In this document: one piece after another, positions 1 through 12,127 of the stretch
Position numbering within the stretch: the first letter of the stretch is position 1
Layout: the number at the start of each line of letters is the position of its first letter
DNA from: Phoenix dactylifera
Taxonomy: Eukaryota; Streptophyta; Magnoliopsida; Arecales; Arecaceae
Assembly (NCBI RefSeq): GCF_009389715.1
Contig: NC_052401.1
Location: 5,374,071-5,438,070, forward strand
Reading direction: 5' to 3'
Length of the DNA: 64,000 nt
Translations under genes and position numbers: made by a program
The notes under the pieces: generated by a model
What the model saw: only the letters and a program-made list of their open reading frames with translations
Databases searched by the model: none
What the model was told of the DNA's origin: nothing

Positions 1-1764
1 TTGATAAGCCTTTGGATTAAGTTTCAGCTAGTCCTTGAACATTTGCTCAAAAATGAAAGTTTTGCACCTAATGGATTGGAACTAGAAATAATGGCAGAAA
101 GTAAAATTATCATATGGTATTAAAAATGAAAATCTTTAAAATTGTGGAAAAAAGCAAATTGTTTGACATGTTGAAAGCTTAACTGAAGTTTTTTATTTGA
201 GAATGAAAGTTTTTTTTTTCTTTTTTACTCTAAAATTTTTGTTCTTGTTTATCAAGGTAAGGATTGTGCAAGTATAGATTATAGGTTTTATTTCTGATAC
301 ATGCATTTGCTCTTTGCATGTAATAAATGCCATGCTTTTTGTCTAATAGCTATAGAATGTTGCTATTGTCTCTGGATTCAGTTCCTACCACTTCAAGCCC
401 CTTAGGAAAACAAATAGCTATTATTACTACCTCTATTTTATCAAATTCAATTTTAACGAAGTACTAAATATGTCGTCTATTGTGCTATCATTTTTCTAAA
501 TTCCTATATCATGTATTTCTTTAGATTTTCACATGCAATGACCAAATAGGTAGATTTCTAGTATGTTTCATAATATTCAGGATTGCACATGCTTCTTAGG
601 CCCTTCTATATGAAAAGTTTGGAAAGACCATCTATTCTTTGTTCTAAATAAGGTTGGGACTAATTGACCGACTTAGGTTCCCTGCTATTGGGGCTCCACC
701 TAAAAAAAGAAATATGCGCTTCTTTGTTACGAATTTTTTTTTGAGGTTCTGGCCTTAATCCAAGCTAAACTCGAACTTAAGCCAAGCTTGAAGCTTAGAT
801 GCGCTCAACTAACTGAGCCCAACCAGATTGAAAGGCGCTGATTGATTTGAATCTCAAAACTTGATCTCCTTTTACCAAAAAAAATTGAAGCTGTCTATTG
901 TTGTTGTGCCTTCCACCATCCCTCCCACTCCCACTCCCACTCCCACTCCCTTGTTCTTGACATCTTGATCACTACAACATCTAGATGATCCCAATTTACC
1001 TCATTGTCATTGTCGAGTGTGTCACCGCCACAATTGGGCCGACATAAAATAAGAGAGGAGAGAATGATCCAAAGGGAAAGGAGAGAACAAGAGGAGAGAG
1101 AAGAGAGAGATGGAGAGATTGGGAGAGAGATAGGAGAGAGATTAGGGGAGATCAAGAGAGAGAGAGAGAGAGAGAGCAAGAGGAGAGATATTAAGAGAGG
1201 AGAGAGAGATCCGGGGAGAGAAGGTGGGGGTGGGGGTAATGTGTTCGGGGGTCGCCAGACCGGGTTGGGCTTTGGACCAAGCATGGGTTGGGTTAAATAT
1301 TTATTTGGACTCTACAACCCAAGCCTAAACTTGAGCTCAAACCCTCTCGCACTAGGCTCAAAGCTCAACCCGAATCTGGCATGGCATGATGGGCTTGCCT
1401 AAGTCTCTTTCCAACCCTAGTTGATAATTCTGGTCTAGCATGTGTAGATTATTATTTTCCATGTTGCTATTTCTAAGATAGACATTTGTTGGATGTTCAT
1501 TATTGTCGTTCAATCTTTTCAAATGCTATCTTTTATAAGGATGACAAAGATGATGAGTGCAAAGATTGCTTTGATCAAGGTTGGCGGTACCGCCTTTTTT
1601 GGGGCGAACTGAGCTATAACAGAGGTCGACCAGGATGGTTCTGGCCTTTGTATCGAGATACCGACGAAGGAAGGGGAGAGGGAGAAGAAAAGAGAGAAAA
1701 AGAGAGCAGAAAAGAGAGGGAGGGGGAGAAAGAGAGAGGGGAAGGGAGGGAGAGGTTGATGGGG

Positions 1765-1810
<46 letters not shown>

Positions 1811-3225
1811 CTTTCGAAGCACTCTCTCCTCCATGTTCTCGGAGTTGGGGAGTTTCATTTTCAAACAGGGGCTTCGGCCTTTTTTTTAATATTTTTTTTG
1901 ATTTTTTTAGGTGAAGTCGACAGCCATTGTCAACTTTATTTATTATTTTCTTTTTTTTTAAATTTTTAAATTGAAGTCGGCAGTGGCTGCCAACTTCACT
2001 TAAAAAAAATTCAAAAATAAATATAAAAAGGGGCCAAAGGCTCTGTTCCGACAACACCTCTCCCTCCCTCCCTTCCTCTCCCTCTCCCTCTCCCTCCCTC
2101 CCTCCCTCCCTCTCTCTCTTTTTCTCTCTTTCCTTCTCCCTGTCCCCCTCCTCCGCTTCTATCTCTTCGTCGTCCTCTCCCTCCCTCCGTCCTTCTATCT
2201 TTCTTTTCTCCTCTCTCTTCTTCTCCCCCTCCCGTGCTTGTTTTTCTATCGGTTCATGCCGGAATGGCACAACATAATACCGTACTGTACTGTACCACCG
2301 ACCTATCGGCATAGGTGCTGACCTTGGCTTTGATAGAGTTGCGGAGAACTTCTATATGATACATTTTGTATTGCTTTGTTCATAGTGCATAAATTATCTA
2401 ATATCATTTTTTGTATCAGGACAAAATGCCTAGCTCAGAAAGAATATCAATAGTGACCCGTCAACCTTGTAACTATGTACATTGTCATCTTTTGCCATGA
2501 ACATGCCTCAATGGCATGTAAAATTTCATTTTTTGGGAGGGCTTAGATCTCAAACTTTCAATGAGGTATTGTTATCGGATCCAGGAGTCATCAAAATTCT
2601 TTTTCTAAAGTAGGTGGGCCTGTAACTGTAGGGAGAATTTCATTTATCCATCTTGCTTGGTGCATGCTACAGTTTGACACAGTATGATACCAAGCTTATT
2701 TAAATGGAAGATAAATGCTTAGTTTGTGTTATCTAATACCTGTTTGATGATGTACTTTTTTTATCATTACCTCATCATATGTTGTGGATGATGCATCTTA
2801 GTATCTGTTATAAAGGCAGTTTCTGGGAGCCACTATACATACATAAATACTCCAAAAGAATTGAAGATGAACCTGATGCCATTAATGTGAGGATGATTGG
2901 TTTTTGCATATCCAGTGTATAGAGTGATGGGTATGCCATTCATGAATATCCTAGTTTCAAACGCATCTTGAGTGTTTGAGGTGTAATGCATGCTAATGAT
3001 GCATTAAGCTGGATCACGAGAAAACTGAGCTGGCATCAAAAATTAAAAATCACATTTATGGTTCCATCTTTTTTGTTTGAAGATTATGGTATTCTATCAT
3101 GACATTTCTTTGCCTTCGGAGTTCTTTATGTTTATATCCATTTCTTGTTTTTTCATTTCCTTCTATCGTACATTCAAAGCATTGAAAATAACCCAAGAAC
3201 TCTGATTTTGGTGAAAATGATGTAG
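1..3225. other. 5' flank / first intron of the GOT1-like gene, no exon found
   Basis: I see no conserved coding exon here. A start exon of about ten codons is expected for the downstream GOT1-like gene, but no suitable ATG exon ending one base into a lysine codon is recognisable, so it probably lies left of the window. The stretch is AT-rich, with purine-rich low-complexity blocks near 1040-1230 and 1660-1810. The several long open frames in those blocks come from GAGA repeats and are not treated as genes. Confidence 0.5.
1560..2335. repeat. Fold-back (inverted-repeat) element, GA/CT armed, copy 1
   Basis: The left half is almost pure purine ((GA)n, about 1660-1810) and the right half almost pure pyrimidine ((CT)n, about 2055-2235), so the unit can fold on itself. 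The centre is an imperfect inverted repeat: about 1869-1935 pairs with about 1975-2037. Both sides of the centre carry a GAAGTCGGCAG...CTGCC-ACTTC palindrome. The outer ends carry related TCAAGGT / ACCTTGG sequences. The same plan (GA arm, AAGTC...GCCGACTTCACTT centre, CT arm, ACCGG-rich ends) recurs at about 62.7-63.3 kb. No coding capacity is credible. It could be a non-autonomous transposon or an old inverted duplication; I cannot name a superfamily. Confidence 0.6.
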
Positions 3226-5090
3226 AGGTTGGCATAGGTCTGATAGGCTTTGGCATTCTGTTCTCATTTCTGGGTGTTATTCTCTTCTTTGACAGGGGCT
3301 TGCTGGCTCTGGGTAATGTAAGATACCTGACCTTGTTTTAATTGTCTTTTTTTCCAGAATAAAGATGTAAATAGAAGCTCATTATGCCATCTTTTTTCTT
3401 TTTTCTCTGCCAGTTATTTTGCTTGTCTGGTGTTGGTGTTCTACTTGGTTGGCAATCTACATGGCAACTTTTCACAAAGAAAATGTATTATAAGGTAAGA
3501 TGAGTATATAGTTGTGTGAAGCACTGAAAGGTTTGTCTCTTTGTGACTTTCAAGATTATAGTCTTTTTACTTGGTTTTGTCTTGCCAAATGCTTTACAGA
3601 ATATGCAACAAAAGTGTGCTTGAAATTATGTAAGATAAAATGACATCTTTATGAAGCTTTTCATCCTTCCTTTTCTACTTATGTTTTGTGTCAAGAAAGC
3701 ATGTAGGACCACATCTTCAAGTTTTATGGTGTTTGCTTGACTCTTTCATCATTATCATTAAAAGAAAAGGCCCACTCTTGGATTTATGGACAGCCATTTA
3801 GACTCATCAAAAAATTAAACTTGATTCAGCAAAGATAATAATGTGAAAGCAAGAATGTATTATTGAGAAGTTTAAACCTTAGGTTCACATGCATGCAACT
3901 ATGTAAGCAGGGCTATGTTCTGTTTGCCAACCATGATGCATCTTATTGGGCAGATAGGTGCTGTTGGCACATCATATAGCTTGCCGTGCGTCGGTGTTTA
4001 TGTATATACGTGTATTTTGTGTCTGTTTATGTATACGCATCCATTGGTGGTATGCTGGTATAGAGGCATGGGAAGCATACAATTGTCTCATTGGATGCAA
4101 ATCAAAAGTTTTAGACTAAATAATTGCAATTTTCATAAGTCCTGAGAACAGTAAGGCTCCCTCTCTCTCATGCACATAGAAGTTAGGCATGCGCCGCACA
4201 CATACGCACACACCGGGGGAGAGGGAGAGAGGGGGGGGGAGAGATATTATGCCAAGTCATGAGGCCTTAACTCAAGTTTATTGTAGTGTTTGCTCGACTC
4301 TTTAATTTAATAAAAAGAAAAACATGTCGTCTGACTCCTGGACACCTGTACAACCAATTAGACTCCTCAAAAAGTTTAACTTGATTCAAAAAGAAAGAAA
4401 GAAGAATGTTGTAGTAAGGTTTAATCCTCGAGGGCGTATTCATATTAATTTCAGGTGGGTTTTCCCCTCCATTTCTCTCAAAAGAATATGTATAGATGCA
4501 AGGATTGAGCCAAGATTCATCTCTAGAGGGGGCACGTTGCTTGAGGAAGCTGTGGCGTTGCTTTATCAATCAATTAAAAGTGTTTAGGGGAAAGGTTTTA
4601 ATTTTTTATTTTATTTTTTTTTGAGTATTCTGTAATTTCAAATTAAAGAGTTGGAAATGCTTGAGGGAAACTACACGATAAAAAATACCATGAAGGAATA
4701 TGTATTGATGATATTAATCGATACAGCTACTAGATGTACAATTAAAAACAAAAACTGCATAGGTAGGCACATGCTACTGTATTGAGCCAAGATTGCATAT
4801 GCATATATATTTTTTAAAAAATTAACATAGTCAAAGAGGAACTTGCCTTCTGAAGAAAAGATGTTGATTTTCATCAAAAGATTTGGAATACCTCAAGGCA
4901 AAGCAAGTCGTGAGCATGAGAGGTGAATGACGATTTGGAGGAATCCAGCAGCCAAAACAGGTGAGAGATATGAGGTCATTGTGCACTCAGTTATGAAGAA
5001 TTGTGCTGGTGAGTGGGTGAGGCCATTGAGGAGCTCATTGAGAAAAGATCCCAATTCTATCTCCTGTTTCCGTAGGACTTAGAATAGCAC

Positions 5091-5155
<65 letters not shown>

Positions 5156-7378
5156 TTAGGATGATCTTGAATAGGAATTTAGTTGAATAAGGATTCTAAT
5201 TGATGGTCGTTATATCCGAAGTTTCCATAGGATTGAAAATAGAAAGAAATCTTATGAAGACTTTCATGTACATATATACATATATATACATACACATGCA
5301 TACGCATACACACACATAGAGACATATGTATGCATATGTATGCATACATATATATGCGTATATGTATGTATGTATGTATGTATATGTATATATGTGTGTG
5401 TGTATAGATATATTGGAGTTTATTGAAGAAATGGTAGTTACTGAATGATCTTGACAGTGAGATGTCATGAATCTGAAAATTATGGTGAAAATACATGAGT
5501 ATAAGGAAGCCATAACATTTTAGTGGCCATTGGACTGGACAGGGTCACTGGATTGCAGAGATGAGAAATTCTCTCAAAATTCACACTAATTGCAACTGGG
5601 GGGGTTGTGGAGGAGGTATATACATAAACATACATAAATACATACATAAATATATGTTGATGTATATGTATGTATGTATAATGGATTCATGATGTTGAAC
5701 AATTTGAAAATAAAAATACAAAGAAACACAGTACAGTGCTATATATATATACATACATACATACATAGCCAGATTCATCGAAAGTTGCATAAATATCAAG
5801 TCATGCAAATCACATACAGCACACACACACAGAGAGAAACATATGGACACAGTCATCAAAATGCAATGCACAGCCTCCCACGGGCATATAGACACAACAT
5901 ATGCACTATCAGAGGCGTGCCTTTTTTGTGCCTTGATGAAGTTGCCTCGTCTTGAAATAGGTGAGGCCTTGAGGTTGTGCCTGATTGTGCCTTGCACCTC
6001 AGTGTCACCTTTAACAACAGAAATTTACGGATTTGCATATAATGGGCGGACTCAGTGCACATGTGCATGCACAGAGGGAGAGAGAAAGTAATGCGGCTTC
6101 AACTCCATTGTCTACCTGGGTTTATCAGCTACTTATCCAAGCTTTATGGGTTACTAGGGTAGACTGGGATACAAGCCCGTAAATTTTGCATCATTTCATA
6201 TAATGAGACCTTGCCATACATTAATGGCTCGATATAGGACTTATGTGTTTCTCAGCAAGGTCTCATAAAATGCAAAAGTTAATAGTGATGCTGTTGCATT
6301 CATTATGTAAGCAAAGTAAATATTTAGATTAGATTGTAAACTTATAACAGGTGCCTTGCCACTGTCTGTTTTTCAACCTCATTTGCTATCACCCCTTCTC
6401 TCTCTCCCCCCCCCCCCCCCCAACAATTCTTTTTCTGTGCTCATTTTCTCCACTGGTGGCTATTCCTTTGCCATGTTCCTTTCTTTTTCCCCTGCTTCGA
6501 TTAACTTATTTAATTCTTTTAAAAATCTTCCTTGGTGTCATCTGCATTTTTGCTTATCACTGCCTTGACTTCATCAGGGGCCTCTTTTCTTTCTGCTGGA
6601 ATGTTTCTTCTTTATAGTCTCCTTTTGCTTTTTTTGGAGCCATGAACATCCAACCTCCTCTAAAGTGGTGGACCGAGAGGTTCCTCTTAGATCAGGCTAG
6701 GCATGACTGATGACAACTTCATTTTGCTAGGCCTATTCCTGCTAATGTTGGCCCACCACTAGTTTGGGTTTGCACTATGTTATTTAGAGCAAGCTTTAGC
6801 TTGCCAAGTTTTTGCTTAGCACGGGTCCAATATGTTGATGCTTGTAGTCGATGCCCATGCATCACTCAACTTGCAACTTACACCTTTTGCCAACTTAGTA
6901 TGCATATTTTGATAGTTGGTGCCTTACTAAGAAGCATTAAAGGGGATTTGTGTGATTTTCATTAATCACTCTGCTATTGCAGGGTTCTATACCTTTTCTT
7001 GTTGGGCTCTTTCTCATATTTGTCCGTTGGCCTATAACTGGTATCATCTTGGAAATGTGTGGCTCAATTGTGCTATTCAGGTTATTTTCTGATCTTGAAA
7101 ACTTGAGATCTTAGAGTATATGTTTCAATGATATTAACTTCTCAGCCTCCATTTTCTCTCAAGCAGTGGCTTTTGGCCTTCTATCAAGGTTTTTCTTTCT
7201 CAGATACCAGTGATGGGATGGCTTCTGCAATACCCTTTTCTGGTAAGATGGCAGCTACATGATCATATATAGTGAACCTAGTTTTTCATATGCTTGATTT
7301 CTTTGCAATTAAATAGTTTTTTTGCCAATCTAAACTTTGTTACAGTTCTTCAATCGCTTGAGGCAGATGCTTGGCTGA
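3226..7378 (+). CDS. GOT1: GOT1-like Golgi vesicle transport protein (5' partial, multi-exon)
   Basis: Five exons are readable: 3226-3317, 3414-3494, 6983-7080, 7167-7242 and 7346-7378 (stop TGA). All four introns have GT...AG ends and the phases agree. The joined product is about 126 residues. It begins (K)VGIGLIGFGILFSFLG, continues with FFDRGLLALGN and GVGVLLGWQSTWQLF, then the GLFLIFVRWP segment, and ends QIPVMGWLLQYPFL plus a short tail. This matches the four-transmembrane Got1/Sft2-like family, integral Golgi/ER membrane proteins that assist vesicle fusion in ER-Golgi transport. Family members are usually about 140 residues, so only a short first exon of about ten codons is missing, probably left of the window. 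Intron 2 of the visible part is 3.5 kb and packed with microsatellites and a local duplication. Exon ends were assigned by reading frame and family alignment from memory, not by transcript data. Confidence 0.87.
3717..4430 (+). repeat. Diverged direct duplication inside the GOT1 intron
   Basis: About 3717-3885 and about 4272-4420 are similar in the same order. Shared stretches include TTCAAGTTT..TGTTTGCT, GACTCTTT, ATTAAAAGAAAA, a GGACA..C segment and TTTAACTTGATTCA. The copies are separated by about 400 bp. This looks like a local duplication or two copies of an unnamed repeat; I see no ends or target duplications. Confidence 0.55.
5093..5153. repeat. (GA)30 microsatellite
   Basis: An uninterrupted GA tract of about 61 bp in the large GOT1 intron. 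It is one of the longest pure dinucleotide runs in the window. Confidence 0.95.
5268..5415. repeat. Compound TATA/CATA/GTAT microsatellite zone
   Basis: An alternating-purine/pyrimidine block of TATACA, GCATACA and TATG units. Similar shorter tracts lie at about 5620-5680 and 5745-5770. The open frames across this block encode only Tyr/Ile/His repeats and are not genes. Confidence 0.85.
6403..6421. repeat. Poly-C tract
   Basis: A CT run leads into an uninterrupted C tract of about 17 bases inside the GOT1 intron, upstream of the exon at 6983. Its length is liable to sequencing error. Confidence 0.85.
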
Positions 7379-9312
7379 AGATATACTGGTGAGACTCTTT
7401 ATATTAATATAATTAATAATCTAATTTCATTTTAGAGTTTTCAATTTAGGTGGCAGTTCTTTTTCTTCAAATACTTATCCAGCTATAATTAGGGTAGAAT
7501 GTTTTATGCTGTTGTTTTACTATGTGTTTGTAGGCATATATATATATAATACTTTCTTTCTTGATCTATACTAGAGATCTTGTAAGTGGGAACTTGACTG
7601 GACCTATGGTTCTCAATAGGTCCCCTCAACTTTTCGTTCCTTTCACATTCCTTGATCTTTGTGTCTATAGTTACATGGTTTCATGATATTATAGGAAAGA
7701 GAATTTCACTTATTCTGTGAAATTGCATTTGCACTCACATAGACATGCATGCATGCTGGGGCTTTGGATTTTTGTTCATTACCACTATGTAATTTTGTAG
7801 ACAGTCTTGCTGATCTGGTTTGCAAGATTCACAATGTCATGCAGCCGATGCCAACACAACTTTGTCCTCGATTAAATCCAATGAATTGTTGCTCAGATTA
7901 CTGCATGGCGGTGGATGCGGCACCTACAGATGTGTCATGACACATGATATCTTTTCTAGCTTTTGTTATTGATCTCGGTTGACCTTGATAACTTACTTAG
8001 TATCACAAGAAATATAGCCTTCTGACATACTATATATGACTGCATTTTGTACTCGTTATGTAGGATGAGAACTTTTTGGAAGGAATGCCTTTGTAGTTCT
8101 CTCTTTCAGTTTTTCCTACAAGTTCTCACATTCATTTTGGAGCAAAATATGAATCAGGACCACAATGTCCTCCATGACATTGAACTATTTTGATCAAAAT
8201 ATGAAATTTCTATCAATTGGATATTTCATTGGGTCCAACGGTTCTGGGGCCTTATAAAAGTGTGTTGTCATTTTTGGTTCTTTCAGTAAGATGGCCAAAT
8301 ATGGGAGTGTATTTCACTTGGTTCTTTGTCTTATTCTACAAGTTTGATATTGACACAATTCTTTATACTAGTTATCATGTTATCCTTTCTCTAAAAGCTT
8401 TCTGCAAGTCCAAGAAATATGGAGTGTTGCTTTTTGGTTACATGAACTTTAACCACAACTAATAAGGTAATCTCCTTACTTGCCAACTGGTCATAAAAGT
8501 TTCATGATAAGTCCCTCTCTTACCTAAGTTTTCCAAGCTAGGATTTTGCCACCGGTTTTATGACATTGGCATCAAGATGATAGCTAATCCTAGAATCTGC
8601 ACAATCCTTTGATGGAGCTTTTGCAACTTTCAGCTGTACTTGTATATAACCCAATAATATAAAGGTGGTTTGGTTGTTGTTGTTGATGATGAATATAAAA
8701 ACCAAATAGTATTTAATTTGGAGATTTTAGCTATATGTATGGCATTTTTATTTGTATTATACCATGGGAGAATCCTCGAATAAATTCTGAAAAGATCTTT
8801 TTCAGTGTCGTGTAAATTAGTGCATACACTCTGATATTAGTATGCGGGTACATTATGAGTCTATATATTCGACCTTGCTTGTATACATATGCAAATTTCT
8901 CATATTGTATATTTATCCTCGTACAAGTGCTAATTGCATATATCTCTCAAAAAAGCTTTCTTCTTTGCAAGGTTACCCTTGTGCATCATATTTCTACTCG
9001 AAGGAGTCTACGTCCCCTTCAGCAAAAAAAAGGGTGTTTATGTCCCAAAAGACTAAAATGCCTTTTTGTGGGGGAAAAAAAATGTACTCCAATGATATTC
9101 ACTTCTAGGTTAGGATTTTTTGCCTAGTGTCCTTGTAAAAATTTCTTAATTCTATATTCCTCCCACCTTGCTCTCGTAAACCTCTTGCCCTTCCCACACG
9201 GGGTAGCGCTCTGGTGGCTTGGCTGAAGGACACCCTACTGCCCTCTTTTTATTGAGGTCAGGGCGAGAATGATTGCCAGTCAAGACTTGATCAAGGTCGG
9301 TCTGCTCATGCT
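7379..9312. other. 3' flank of GOT1-like gene, no gene recognised
   Basis: AT-rich sequence after the GOT1 stop, presumably 3' UTR and then intergenic DNA. The open frames near 8217-8462 and 8842-9127 have no recognisable motif and read as chance frames. Confidence 0.5.
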
Positions 9313-9890
9313 TAAGGGTGGCAATTTATGATCCAATCCGTCAATCTGACCTGCAAATGACCTGCTTTAAGTAAGTTTGGTTTGACATAAACATGTTTGG
9401 GTTGTAAATGGATCAACCCGTCTAAACTTGTTTATTAAATGGGTTAGGTTCAGGTTTAAACCTTTGACTTATTTAACCTATTTTGATTCTTTTATAATTG
9501 AATCGGGTTATGATCCGACCTGTTTAACCTGTTTGAAACCTGCTTAATTTGTTTCTGACCTTTTTAACTCGACTCGCTTAACCTGTTTAACCTATTTAAA
9601 TCCATCTAACCTGTTAAAAATCCATCTAACCCATTTAACTTGACTTGACCTGTTTAATAAATGAGTTATGTGGGTCGGACGAGTTATCTATTTAATAAAT
9701 AGGTCAAATTTAGATTTAAAATTTTGACCTATTTAATAAATAGGTTGGATTTGGGTTGCGCTGGTAAAGTCGAGATCAATCAACTGGGATCGGATCGCCA
9801 CACCGGCTTTCCTAGTGAAAAAGAAAAGAGTCGCTTTCCTTACTGAATTTTTGACTCGACCCGCATCTGACTTGATTGCCACCCCTACTA
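9313..9890. mobile_element. hAT-type MITE (about 578 bp)
   Basis: The inverted ends are TAAGGGTGGCAAT on the left and ATTGCCACCCCTACTA on the right. They are flanked by near-identical 8-bp sequences, CTCATGCT (9305-9312) and GTCATGCT (9891-9898), differing in one base. An 8-bp duplication and a GGGTGGCAA terminus are typical of hAT non-autonomous elements. The interior is made of many short CCTGTTTAACC / AACCCGT-like units in both orientations, with no coding frame. Confidence 0.8.
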
Positions 9891-10329
9891 GTCATGCTAT
9901 GGAAAATAATTTCCATTCCATACATTTCTCCGTTCATATCTAAGATGAATAATGGTTGGTCCGGCCCCGTGAGGAAACTTACGTTTTCTCTTGTCGAACG
10001 AAGCAAAGAAATTAGAGGATGCTTAGCCCTCAATCATGAACTTTTCTTCCCTCACCTTCATCTGGTGGAGAAGGGAATTCTGTCGAACATCTAGAAGATG
10101 AGGGTAGAGACGTTGGTCTTGGAGCACACGTCAAGGCCGCTTATAAGGATGAGAGATTGTTGATCTTGGAGGTACAGGTCTTCATACACTTCCATGTCAA
10201 ATTGGAGCTATATCAAAATTTTCCAATTTTCTTATCAAAACCACTCACTACTTACATTCCAAGAATCCGTAACATCTTTCTTTATTATAATTGCATCAGC
10301 CCTTAGCCATTCCTCTCAACCAAGAGAAA

Positions 10330-10830
10330 CCAAGCCCAGTTAGCTTTCTCATCTCTCCCATGACATCCCAGTAGCACCCCTCACCCTTCTCATTCCCCTA
10401 CTCCTCTCCCTTGCCACCACCATCCATATTGGCAGCATCACCATCTATTGTGGCTAGCACACTGTTGAGGGCAAACTCACTGGCTCCAATCTTATCTCTT
10501 TTGACATTATCATGCACGATGGCATGGATTTCAAAATTAAGCAGTGGGGTGGCAACTATTGGGATGAGCTTTCATTGCCTTTGCTGCTTTTCAGCAGCCA
10601 AGATAAGGTGTACTTCGCGGCAACACCACAGTGCCTGACATTTGGTCGAGCACTTGCACACGGCACCACAGACTTGAGGTTGAGGTTGGGGGCTAACCAT
10701 TCAAGGATTGAGGGGTTGGAGAGCATGAGATATGAGATGGGGAGTCTCCATGGTGGTGGCATCATGGACATAGCCAAAGGTAAGGGTGGTCTAGGCCGGG
10801 GTGGTATTTCAGCGAAGAGGTGATGCGCAT
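10330..10830 (+). other. Unrecognised GC-richer segment with overlapping open frames
   Basis: This block is clearly richer in GC than its surroundings and contains overlapping + strand frames at 10411-10638 and 10512-10823. The second includes a stretch reading HDGMDFKIKQWGGNYWDEL. I do not recognise a family, and no start, splice sites or partner exons can be defended. It may be a decayed gene or transposon fragment. It is listed only because its composition differs from the flanks. Confidence 0.25.
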
Positions 10831-11594
10831 CACAGAAGTGGTTAGATTTGACTCAGCTCTTTAGTTGGTCATTTTCTTCACAAGGCAATGAAGGTCGAGT
10901 GGACTAGATGGAATAGTTTTGAGAGGGAATTTTAGTCATTTTAATTAGAATATCAAATTTACGTATAAGGTTATGGTGCTTACTCTAATTTCACCAAATG
11001 GACTGTGACAGCAGGGGTGTTTGTGTGAAAAGGATAAGCTTTCTAATGGTATATATATTGCATTTGAAAGGAAAAGATGCAGTATGAAAAATTTGCAGGG
11101 TTATGTGTTTGAGAAACCAAAGCATGACCTGTATAGGTTTGAGGCTTATGTTCATCTATGATTGCTTCTATAATGCAGCCACAAAGCATATGATAGCCTA
11201 ATTCTTGAGTCCTTGACCCCCAAGGACAAAATTGATGATTTAAAAGTTAAATGGATTATTGAATTAATATAAAATTTGGGATGATCCTAATACTTGGTTG
11301 CATGTTTACTATAACCATATGCCAACCAAAGAGCCTACAAAATTAACAGAAAGATTTTTTGCTATTTATCTTGGAGGCAATGACCATAGTATTATATCTT
11401 GAGGTCATTGGGAGTTTGCTTGACCGGTTTGACCATATCTAGTTAAGTAAGTTTGTGCTATTAATGAAGTCTATCAGTTATATAAATTTTATTAGAAGTA
11501 TATATTTTATTGATGTTCCTTTCTCTTGTAGTTAAATGGTCAGCAGCAGTAGTGGATATTTCATAGGAATTGCTATTTTTTAATCAATTATTAG

Positions 11595-12015
11595 ACGAAC
11601 AATTAAAACTTGAAGGGAAGTTTTAAACAACAGTAAGGCATGCAAAGTTATATGGCTCAGAGTGTTTAGGCAATAAAGAGGGTTCAAGAAAATAAGTTGA
11701 ACATATCAGAAATAAAAAAAAATGTTTGGATGAAAATGTAGTAAAACTAGCGAAGATAAGTAGAGAAATAAGTATGTTAGAGTTTAGAAGTTGCACAAAC
11801 TAATAACAGTGATGGAAAATCGATTATGATGGTATGGATATTCATTATGAAAATCTAAGGAGAGGTACTTCAACTTGTGTTGAAGGATAGAGAAAAAGAA
11901 GGTGGTCTTTGGTAGCATGGATGGAGGTCGTGAGAAAAAGATACAGAAAAGCTTGAAATGATATCAGAGGTGGACCCTAAATAGAATTTATTGAAGAATG
12001 AGGATCCGTAAAGCC
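11595..12015 (+). pseudogene. Relic of LINE (RTE-type) reverse-transcriptase C-terminus
   Basis: The + strand, read across frames, gives LKLEGKF..TTVRHAKLYGSEC near 11600-11665. About 150 bp later comes ENRLWWYGY (near 11815), followed by a basic tail with a WMEVVRK motif. This order (LKxKGKFY..VRPAMLYGxECW, then NRLRWYGHV, then a K/R-rich segment) is the well-known C-terminal end of plant non-LTR reverse transcriptases. Stops and frameshifts are frequent, so it is not functional. It belongs to the same kind of LINE as the longer minus-strand relic at 20.2-22.6 kb. Confidence 0.7.
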
Positions 12016-12119
12016 AAGAGGATAAGGCTGGATGGTTATGATTATAATTTTATGGATTAACAATAGAAGCCTTCACTTTTGGGAAATTCTATTTTCTCGA
12101 CTTTAGGTGCACTAAGGTA

Positions 12120-12127
12120 GTTCTACT
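12120..12127. repeat. Left 8-bp target-site duplication of the hAT element
   Basis: GTTCTACT directly precedes the terminal TAGAGATGGGC. An identical octamer follows the other end at 15444-15451. Confidence 0.9.

Noticed and set aside
205..255. Possible start exon MKVFFFFF..FIK followed by a good GTAAGG donor
   Set aside because: It is a poly-T translation and does not resemble the short N-terminus of GOT1 proteins.
895..2312. Several frames of 80-230 codons rich in Arg/Glu or Ser/Leu/Pro
   Set aside because: They are translations of GA/CT repeats on both strands, with no domain or conserved composition of real proteins.
4280..4290. TTGTAGTG sequence resembling a CACTA terminus
   Set aside because: No subterminal repeats or partner end nearby; chance occurrence.
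5179..5997. Tyr/Ile/His-rich frames
   Set aside because: Pure products of TATA/CATA/GTAT microsatellites inside the GOT1 intron.
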